Below, piece by piece: positions 55,762 to 64,000 of a stretch of DNA of 64,000 nt; the first letter of the stretch is position 1, and each line of letters starts with the position of its first letter. The position numbers and the translations under genes are program-made. Origin of the DNA: Pristionchus mayeri (Eukaryota > Nematoda > Chromadorea > Rhabditida > Neodiplogasteridae); assembly GCA_036245805.1 (NCBI GenBank), contig BTRK01000006.1, positions 14,478,365-14,542,364 of the forward strand, read 5' to 3'. The notes under the pieces are model-generated. The model saw only the letters and a list, made by a program, of their open reading frames with translations. It did not search any database and was not told where the DNA came from.

Positions 55762-57539
55762 ATGAAGCTGGAACATTCCCAAGGACGCGATTCAATAAGG
55801 TAATCTCATTCCTTTCTCACCTGGTGCCTTTTCATAAACCAACAATATGTTGCATGTTTTAGGGACAACACTCTTAGAGAACTACTATGTGGCTTATGCC
55901 GATCGATCGAGATGGGTTCTCTTTACGTCATGGACAGATCTAAGACACCTGTTAAACGGGTGAATATTACACCGATTTCATGCTTAGCCATTTATGCACA
56001 CTATTTTAGGAAGTTCTTGATACTGATATGTTCAACGGAGAGGCATTGCTCAGGGATGGACAGGATGGGGAGCTGCGAGGTGAATTCAATGCAGCTAACT
56101 CGGTTTGAGAACGGACTGAATTGGGGTATTCTTGTCTTATTATCAGGTGTTCGACGATTCAAGCAATCATATCAGTGGTCATGGCGAACATTTTCTTGCC
56201 AATAAGGAGCAGTACTCGACAATGGTGGCCACACCATTTCTAGAGGAGACCAATCTATATGTATTTTCAGCAACTTACTGAACCTAAAAATGAGCAGGAA
56301 AGCGATGTTTCATCGGAGTATGATTCTGATGATGGTTCGGGCTCAAATGTCTCGTCTACTGTTGTCGGGAAAGCGCGTACAACTGAGGAGGAACGTTTGA
56401 AAAGGAAAATGAAGAGACAGAAATACAAAGGCAATTACGCATGTGATCAATGCGATAAATACTATAAGTGGCCACAAGATCTGATTACTCACAAGAAATG
56501 CCATTCAGGTGAATGAATTTTAACTTTGATTTTCGAAACTCAATTTCAGAGAACGAAAATGAGCGACGACCGTTCGCCTGTGATATTTGTGATAGCAGAT
56601 ACACGAACAATAAGAATCTGCTAGTGCACATGAGGACACATCTGGGAAAGTTTTAATCAAAAATTAGGACATTACGATCATTTTTAGATGATGAACAATC
56701 GAGGAAACCGTTCGCGTGCGATGAATGCAGTAAAATATACGTGGATATGCAGTCACTGCGCAGGCATCAACTGAAACACTTGCGTTAGTTGACGTTTTAT
56801 TCATATATGTAGTTTTTAATTGTTGTATAACTTATGCCTTCCAGCGGATGATGACCCCCTTCGCGCTAGAAAGCACAAATGTGGTAAATGTGTGAAGGCC
56901 TTTCGCACAGCTACACACCTGAAAGATCACGAATTGACGCATACCGGTAATATATTTGATGATTTCCAATTGCAATGATAAGCAATTATAATTTATTAAT
57001 TCAACTATTAATATGCAATCAGATGATAATGTTCCCAAACATGCAAGATCGTTTACGTGCGGCAAGTGTGGAAGGCATTTTCAGAGTAAAAATCGATACA
57101 CACAACACGTCAAGAAACATCAAAAAGGTAATCATTTGAAGCCACAATTTGTTACTGAATGACATACCTTTGATTAAATCGTAAATTATTGGAAGACCAA
57201 ATTCGTGTGTGCCTGAAGACCAAATTCGTGTGTGCCCAATTATAAAATTGTAGAATCTACTATGCGTTTGGCTGCACCCAATGGCGAGGAAGGGCCGGTT
57301 GGAAATAAGGAGGTAGGGTAATTATGCGATATGATGATTAACTCAATTTTTGTATTTCATTACATAAATTATTATGAATGCAGTTCTTACAATTACAGAA
57401 TCAACTGCTCGACAAGTCAGAATCCAATAATTATGAGAAGGCTGAAAGATGTCTCGAGGATTCTGATTCGGAGTCCGGAGCATGGTCGGATGAAGATGCA
57501 GATGAGGAGGATGATGAAAGTACCGATGAGGAACAGTAA
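55762..57539 (+). CDS. C2H2 zinc-finger protein 1 (five fingers)
   Basis: Probable nuclear DNA-binding protein. Exons: 55,762-55,799, 55,863-55,959, 56,010-56,102, 56,147-56,224, 56,271-56,508, 56,550-about 56,645, 56,688-56,783, 56,845-56,946, 57,023-57,127, 57,254-57,312, 57,399-57,539. Order: an N-terminal part (RELLCGLCRSIEMGS), an acidic Ser-rich part (SDVSSEYDSDDGSGS), then five C-x2-C-x12-H-x3/4-H fingers, the first YACDQCDKYYKWPQDLITH, then an acidic tail (SDEDADEEDDESTDEEQ). The donor after finger 2 reads CTGG|gaaagt, not GT, and without splicing the frame stops after HLGKF. This may truncate the protein. Exon 3 spans the palindrome edge. It is a paralog of the next gene. Confidence 0.8.
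57199..57238. repeat. Short direct repeat in an intron of zinc-finger gene 1
   Basis: GAAGACCAAATTCGTGTGTG occurs twice in a row with two to three bases between. Confidence 0.8.
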
Positions 57540-58367
57540 TCAGCATGAAAAGACCAAAATGAGGATACTCGCAATATTCATTTGGTCTGAATCTGTATCT
57601 CATTACATCGTTTCCTATCGTACGGATGTTAAATATATATTCTGTGAGCAACTATTAATGCATGAAACCACGTTTTAGTTGAATACCTTGAATATACACT
57701 AAATACATATGTGAACAGAAGATGTGAACATGTCAAGCGCCCTTAGTGGGATTAACAATTTTTTAAACAAAGAATGGCGAGTAAAGCGCGTCCCACTTGT
57801 TCATCAGTTGGTCCGAGGGAGGGGAGCAGGAGAGGACACTACATAATAAAGAAGGCAGAGATAGACAGACAATATGAAAATCGCAGCCTTGAAGGCAATA
57901 AATATACTTATTTTCGAAGGTCAAAATCAATTCAAACTTTTCCTCGGTACTGATTACTTCGTTATGCATGAGGGACCCAGATTTCCATCACTACGTTTTA
58001 CAACGTGTCGAGTGGCACCCTCTGGTCGTGTTCCCTTCCTTTCTCTGCCTCTCCCTACATCTATCACTCTACGTCGTAAACAAGTGCCGCGCTCTCCTTT
58101 CGCGTCTGGTCTGGTGTTAGGTCAGCTCTCTCCTCTCGCAAGTATCCACTCCCTCTCACTCCTCATTTGTGCCACACGTCTGTCAGTTGATCCATCTGTT
58201 ATTAGCTTGTATTTCGCATTACTCTGTTGCGATTGTATTTTTTTGCATGACTGTCAGAAGTGTCTCTACATTTTCTCAAATATATCACTCGCTCTCTATC
58301 TTATTGTTTTCCGGAAAAACTCGATTCAACCGTTGATTGATCGCTCTCAACTATTCAATATTAAGAA
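57540..58367. other. Spacer between the zinc-finger genes
   Basis: No gene recognised. CT-rich text near 58,020-58,170 gives a long open frame on the plus strand, but it has no splice or family support. Confidence 0.5.
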
Positions 58368-59776
58368 ATGGAGGGCGAAATTAATGATGGTGAACTGAAG
58401 CAGGAAAATGGAAAACGAAGAAGCCCAGAGGTGCTTATTTGAATATATATTTTTGTTATTTGAAGGTTTTGACAAATAGTTCGATATCAGACGCCCAAGC
58501 ATGCTTCCGATCGCCTCACAGGAGAAGTTCAGAGCAACCAGGTTTCTTAGAACTACGGTAAATTTCCGTAAATTGACTGTATTCAGCGTTCGGATACAAT
58601 TGAAAAATTGCTTTCACATATTCATTCGGTCACCCAGAAATGGAGGGTTAATGCAAGGCATGTGTAATATTTCATCATGTTATTTCTACCTTTCTCATTT
58701 AGCAATTCACTTCTTGGTGAAATATTATTCGGTTTGTGCGAATCAGTCGAGCTTGGTGCGGGAGTTATTGCGGAGAAAACGAAGCAAAGGCGGATTGATT
58801 CGTCGTTAAAATCAGTAAGTCTAATTTAGATGCGAGATAAGTACACCACGGGAATATAAGCATGATAATGATAACATACGAGTTTATAATGATAGTGGCT
58901 CGTTTTCTCAGGACCCCGATGCCGGAGTCGACAGCGATCTGTTTAACGTGTCTGATTCTGGAATTGGTACATCAGTGAAAGAGGAGGAGGCCGTATATGT
59001 AAGCAAGGTAAGAGCGAATTTAAACTGGCATTGATGACGTTCAATTTAATTAGATCGTTCCAACATTTGAACACATATTTGCATTTTTTTGGGATAATGT
59101 TTCAATTCTCAGCGTCCACGAAGATCGTGCTCCGTAAAATTACGACATAATTATGAAGCTGATGGAGATTCGTCGGATGATGATCTTGTGTCTGAAACTT
59201 GGTCAGATGATGTGAAATCAGAGGCACCTGATTCGATCATCATGGGGGACCACGGAGATGTGCCGTTTTTAAATGAAGTTGAGGACAACTCAGAATCAGG
59301 AGTTGATGAAGTCAGATCCAAGAATAACGATACGAGTTCGCAGAATGGTCAGTCACGTATATTTTTTTTGCGAAAAAACTATTTTCAGATAACGATGGAC
59401 GAAACCCCTTGGAGTGTAAGCAGTGCGGAAAAGTGTTCTCAAAGCCTTACAATCTCAAGGTGCACCAGAATATACATTTTGGTTAGTTCATTATCTTTTC
59501 CAAATTAAAATGTAACTATTACAATGCAGTTATTTACAACAATGAGACGGATAGGTCGCTGATAATCTCATGGGAGACTGAAATTGGCGTGGGGCGCTGC
59601 AAATCATGCCTTGTCGTTAGATCATAATACTATTGTTTGCAGTTGATGAAAAGAAGAGGAAGCCATTTGAATGTGATGAATGCCAGAAACGGTTAACAAC
59701 GAAACAATCAATGGACGAGCACAAAATGCGCCATTTGCGTGTGTTAAATAATTATAATTTCATATCATATAACTGA
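58368..59776 (+). CDS. C2H2 zinc-finger protein 2
   Basis: Paralog of the gene to its left. Exons: 58,368-58,430 ([20 protein letters not shown]), 58,491-58,541, 58,587-58,663, 58,703-58,814 ([16 protein letters not shown], matching RELLCGLCRSIEMGS of gene 1), 58,912-59,007, 59,113-59,347 (acidic, [16 protein letters not shown]), 59,389-59,481 (finger [18 protein letters not shown]) and 59,643-59,776 (finger [18 protein letters not shown]). Frames are open through all joins. Only two intact fingers remain; a relic of a third (FHCGICGRNFS) lies near 59,875-59,925 without a usable acceptor. Likely nuclear; target unknown. Confidence 0.75.
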
Positions 59777-59869
59777 TGGATGTACATTTACTGATAGTTG
59801 AATTACATTTCTGAAATAAATGTGAATGAATTTACAATACATTGTTTGGAATCGGATGAGAGAAAGCAA

Positions 59870-59930
59870 TTTCATTGCGGGATATGCGGAAGGAATTTTT
59901 CAAATGCATTCAACTTCTCGAGCTAATATC
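59870..59930 (+). pseudogene. Relic zinc-finger exon
   Basis: A frame reads QFHCGICGRNFSNAFNFSS then stop: the first half of a C2H2 finger without its histidines. It follows zinc-finger gene 2 and lacks a clear acceptor. Confidence 0.55.
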
Positions 59931-60937
59931 TAATCAGGCGCTCATCTGAACTTGGCGTGACGGTGTACAAATACTGAATTGCACGAGCATGCCCAGAAAT
60001 CACGCTTTAGTATGTTTGCTTAATCTCTATCTCGTTTCTCCACATAACTATGTATGTATAAAATTATGTTTGATAATCAATTTTGCGAAATTTGTCGGAC
60101 TGCTGTATCGGCGTAGCTAAATGGGGAGCAATGTGATGCGGCTTTTTATAAAACTCATTCAAGCACGTATTTATTGCAAAAGAACTTATGAGAATTGGTC
60201 AACTTTGTAGGTCAGGGGAATCAAAAATGTAAAATTCTGAAAAAAAGGGAGAAACTTTTGAATCAACCTAATACTTGCAATATTTCAACTATATTATGCT
60301 AAAGGTCGAACATCTCCCTATATAACGTTATCAGGACAACAAGTGGAGATTTATGCAAAACAAACTATGCGAACTCAAATTTGGGGTCCGAAATCGAGCA
60401 AAACTTTATGACCAACCTAATATTTATGAGAAAATCAAAAAAAATGACAATGTTCAAAGTAGTACCATTAACGCTCGGATGCAATTGTGAGTACGATGCA
60501 ATTATCATTTTAAAACTAACTTTGTGAATCACTTTGTGAATCGAAAATTTTTATTGAAATTATGTAGTCCTGCAAAGCAGCAATCTCTATTCTAGTAAGA
60601 CATTTACAATCGAGCTTCAAGTATATTCAATTACATTCAATACTTTTCGCACTGTTCATTGATCAACAACTTTATCCATTTCCCTGATAACATCTGCAAT
60701 TTGTCAATTATTGTATCCAGGGAATAAGATAATGATGCTTTGACACCTGCATAACATCATGATTCACTATCATTACTCGATGTAACTCTCGATTCTGCTA
60801 GAATTCTAGTGTTCCAGAAACACACAAAATATCATACAATAATCTATTCCTTGTAATTTACGTGTTATTATACCTTTGCTCTACTCTTAAAGTCAAGCCA
60901 AAAAAACCACCTAAATATTTTTATTTCACGTGTACAG
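59931..60937. other. Upstream region of the third receptor copy
   Basis: It holds two mariner-like ends in the same orientation (complement of TTAGGTTGATTCAAAAG near 60,275 and of TTAGGTTGGTCATAAAG near 60,420). A stretch at about 60,660-60,815 is homologous, in inverse orientation, to 44,060-44,220 of the left arm. Confidence 0.5.
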
Positions 60938-63419
60938 ATGAAGATGGTGAGTTTATTGGGGATTTTCGAAATTATCTGCTCATCATGCTGCATCTTCATC
61001 TACTCATTTATCATCTACGTCCTGACGAAAGCTACGCTGTTTCATTCGTTGTTCAGGTTATTGAAGATTATGAATTAGAAATCGGTTTCTACCATTTTCA
61101 GAATAGCAGTCAGAATTTTCTCAGTATCGGTAATCATTTCGATGACCGTGGGCATTTATCTCATTTTGGGATGTATCAAGCAAGGTATGTTGTCACATGT
61201 GGTAATGATAATCTTTAATTGATGAATTAATTGTACAGATTCCTGTACGAGGGACATATTACCGATACAACACCATCCAGATAATAATTATGTGCACATA
61301 CTAAACGACTTTGCTGAGTGAGTCACTTGTCTATTCATCGCGGAAATATATTTGTTTAAGGTATTGGTATTGGCTTGCGCTTACGTCCATCTCTTTCGAG
61401 AGATTACTTGCATCTGTTTTCGTCCATTCCTATGAGAAGCGCTTCCATTCACTCAGATCACAGTTCACTTTCGCTTCTTCGCTGGTAAGTTTATTTCTCA
61501 TTATATGATTTTAGATCTATATTTTAGGTAACAATCGTTATTGTGGAATGCGTTTGCAGCTGTGAGCTATTTTTAAGCATCTATTTGCATGTTGTGACCA
61601 GGGCTGAGTGTTGAGTAGAATAGAGTATCAAAATAATTTATTTTCAAATTTTTTTTTCAAGCAGATTTCCACCCTCAACTAACGCTCGCATTCGTATGCG
61701 GAGTTCTCATTACGTCCTGCGTTCCGGTAAAATATTTAATACAATGCTACTTTTTTCCGATTCTCTATGCCGTTAGAGTGGTAAACAATCGGCTAAATCG
61801 TATCGAAACCGACCTTTCAACGAGATTTCAAGTCAAGGAAAATGTGCTGGTAGGGAACATTCGTTGCTTGTATTCATGATCTTTTTAGCTATCCAACTCG
61901 ATGTTTACTCTGATGGTGTACTGTTACGCATGCGAAATGGCTTTGCAACCACTCGTTTACTTGTTTCTAACTGAGAAGGCCGCTGACCGACGAGAACTCG
62001 CAGCTGCTGCATTACGATTTGTAAGCTATTTCGGCAAAAGATACGGTACATATCACGCCCCTCACGAGAGAATCGAGCTAACCAGGGAATGGAGGGAAAA
62101 CCGTGGAATGAGTTCTAACCTGATTTAGTCATTCTGAGGCATGTCTGACACTACCCCAAAGTCTCATTGTGCAGACTTCATTTTGGAGCTGCCTACGCCG
62201 GGCATGATGTCGACAGCTCTCACTTTGAGCTCTCATATCTCGGTCACAGTGACAGATATAACAAAATTGATTTCTGAGATACCCCCACTCATTTTTCGAG
62301 CTCTATCGATCTATGCAGATCATTTTGCCTGAATGTCAAATTTAAAAGTGATGCGCAAGAGGTCAATTTTCTCAAAAGTGTAGGTAAAGAAGCAGCCCGT
62401 TTTCACGTATGTTGTAGAACTTTCCAAGGGCTATCGAATGAGTGGTTTGCGCAAAAAAATATCAGTGGTATAATTAGGGTTAAGGCCTTTTTAGTTTTCC
62501 CGATGATTTGAAGGCAATTCATTTCATTGTTCATACCGCTCATCTCACCCGGTCCACCAAGAATGATTGTCTTTCCTAAACAATTTCTGAAGAAAAATAA
62601 CTTCAAATCATCGGGAAAACTAAAAAGGCCTTAACCCGATTTATACCCCTGCTATTTTTTGCGCAAACCGCTCATTCGATAGCCCTTGGAAAGTTCTACA
62701 ACACGTGAAAACGGGCTGCTTCTTTACCTACACTTTTGAGAAAATTGACCTCTTGCGCATCACTTTTAAATTTGGCATTCAGGCAAAATGATCTACATAG
62801 ATCGATAGAGCTCGAAAAATGAGTGGGGGTATCTCAGAAGTCAATTTTGTTCTATCTTTCACTGTGACCGAGATATGAGAGCTCAAAGTGAGAGCTGTCG
62901 ACATCCTGCCCGGCGTAGGCAGCTCCAAAATGAAGTCTGCACAATGAGACTTTGGGCTAGTGTCAGACATGCCTCAGGATGCCCAAATCCGGCTATAACT
63001 CATTTCACGGTTTTCCCTCCATTCCCTGGAATGGCGATTCTAGCTCGATTCTCTCGTGAGAGGCGTGATATTTAGTCTTCTTCCCTGTTCCTGCTTTCGT
63101 ACGCAATCGGGTTAATTCGGAGTGCAGCACTGCGGAAAGCCCTGCGGTCACTGGGAATCATCGTTAATACGGTGCGAATTTCATTCAGTTTGCTATATTG
63201 TAACCCGCGTACTCCATTAGAACATGCTAACCGTTGCATGAATCTGCATTACAAATCCGATTTCAATTTCATGATGCGTATTCACCCCGTTTTTCTCACT
63301 TCCTTTCTTGCAACAATGGCATAACAATGGCTCCACAGTTATAGTATCGTTTCACAATAACAACGTTTTTATCATAGATCGAACAACACGGAAGCGCTAA
63401 CGAGCAGTACGATCAGTGA
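60938..63419 (+). CDS. 7TM chemoreceptor, third copy, with a foldback element in an intron
   Basis: Divergent paralog of the palindrome receptors. Exon 1 starts MKMVSLLGIFEIICSSCCIF at 60,938. The SFERLLASVFVHSYEKR motif is at about 61,396-61,446. The last exons are near 63,078-63,172 (SLFLLSYAIGLIRS) and 63,378-63,419. All frames are open. Three differences: the 3' splice site of the TM5 intron is gone and the frame reads straight through (LITSCVPVKYLIQCYFFPIL); the 46-nt intron after exon 8 has grown to about 1.07 kb by insertion of a family C foldback; and a one-base loss (CAGTGATGG for CAGTGGATGG) ends the protein 12 residues early. It is probably still a receptor gene, but whether it works is open. 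Confidence 0.7.
62050..63071. mobile_element. Foldback family C, copy 2, in a receptor intron
   Basis: About 1 kb, ends ATATCACGCCCCTCACG and the complement of ATATCACGCCTCTCACG, centre near 62,560. In the palindrome copies the same intron reads GATACGGTGCATATAATTTAG without the element, so the insertion point is fixed at the ATAT. Same family as 2,677-3,657. Confidence 0.85.
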
Positions 63420-63722
63420 TGGAGAGTCAGAGAAGAGTGTGGAGACTCAAGTGAATCATTCGAAATACACAGCGGCGCTCTTATATATTTGTATGGTCTT
63501 TGAATTGATAAAGACACAGAAATATTATTTCTCTAGTTTCTGACAGTTTAATGCTGTTAATACTCAAGTGAGGCGAGCAATTATTTAAAACGCCGCGTGT
63601 TTGTTCTGAAGAAACAGTGTCCGACACACAATTGGCGGGATTATTTGGCGCTCATTTTTCGAATGCATCCAACTTTCTCTCATATCGCCTCCACATCGTC
63701 CAGTGAGATTAAAGGTTCTGTC

Positions 63723-64000
63723 ATGGAGCCCGGCGAAGATAATGCTCTCACTCTACTTTCTCTGCCCTGCGACATCATAAGAATCGTCATTCAAATGGAG
63801 TTGCCGGAACTGATCGACAATATGCACATGGTGAGGAATAGTTATTGTCGCTAGTCAATATCTACTACCAGATTTCACACAACTGGAACGAACTGGTTGC
63901 CAACTTGTTGGAGAAAGTGAATATGTTTCCTAAAATCTCTTTAATTTCGTGTAATTTTGAAAACACAAAAGTAGGAGCAGAATATTATATGCGATCCAAA
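63723..64000 (+). CDS. F-box-like gene, third copy, cut by the window end
   Basis: Exon 1, 63,723-63,830, reads TLLSLPCDIIRIVIQMELPE and ends LIDNMHM. Exon 2 from 63,872 reads ISHNWNELVANLLEKVNMF and stays open to the last base of the window. Pattern as in F-box N termini, which bind SKP1 in ubiquitin ligases. This copy has neither the frame shift nor the mariner-type insertion of the palindrome copies, so it is the better candidate for a working gene. Lying just after the receptor, it repeats the receptor/F-box order of the palindrome arms. Confidence 0.65.

Larger units (their letters stand above)
45508..56015. repeat. Right arm of the 21.4-kb palindrome
   Basis: 10,508 bp, inverted copy of 34,635-45,362. 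It ends at 56,015, six bases into exon 3 of a zinc-finger gene that continues to the right in single copy. Confidence 0.95.

Noticed and set aside
57874..58398. 174-aa plus-strand open frame
   Set aside because: It overlaps the first exon of zinc-finger gene 2 in another frame and comes from CT-rich sequence. No domain or start context.
1..64000. CRISPR arrays, operons or bacterial features
   Set aside because: No regularly spaced short repeats. Spliced genes, initiator tRNA features and repeat types are those of an animal genome.

Overview
The window looks like a piece of a nematode genome. Coding exons are short, introns are mostly about 40-60 nt with TTTCAG-type acceptors, and the gene families are typical of nematodes: astacins with EGF, CUB and TSP1 modules, a 7TM chemoreceptor, an F-box-like gene, C2H2 zinc-finger genes and small secreted proteins. 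A diplogastrid or other rhabditid is plausible, but I cannot name a species from sequence alone. All gene models were spliced by eye, using reading frame, GT/AG signals and comparison of paralogs inside the window.

Layout. 1-8.6 kb: repeats only, including a foldback element, a nest of palindromic transposons and tRNA-like relics. 8.9-20.1 kb and 21.6-29.1 kb: two tandem minus-strand astacin genes from one segmental duplication. The duplicated unit also carries a promoter with TATA box and an initiator tRNA-Met lying antisense in intron 1. Copy 1 has a 4.5-kb intron where copy 2 has 42 nt, plus two apparent frameshifts. Copy 2 has one apparent frameshift in a C6 run. 29.335-34.634 kb: a structure with 1,048-bp terminal inverted repeats around two paralogous small secreted-protein genes, one intact and one broken.

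34.635-56.015 kb: a 21.4-kb palindrome with nearly identical arms (10,728 and 10,508 bp) and a 145-bp spacer. Each arm carries, in mirror order, part or all of a zinc-finger gene, a beta/gamma-crystallin-like gene, an LTR fragment, a small ORF, an F-box-like gene broken by a mariner-type element, and a 7TM receptor. The two inverted structures meet with no base between them. The outer breakpoint cuts exon 3 of the zinc-finger gene: the right arm keeps the whole gene and the left arm keeps only its 5' end. 55.8-59.8 kb: two paralogous C2H2 zinc-finger genes with acidic regions. 60.9-64.0 kb: a third, non-palindromic copy of the receptor plus F-box pair. This copy supplies empty sites that prove several transposon insertions, and it shows that a 220-bp difference between the palindrome arms is a deletion in the right arm.

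The most unusual feature is the pair of abutting inverted duplications at 29.3-56.0 kb. It is either a recent complex inverted rearrangement seeded by an older foldback repeat, or two haplotypes joined head-to-head by the assembler. Raw long reads across 34,634/34,635 and 45,363-45,507 would decide.
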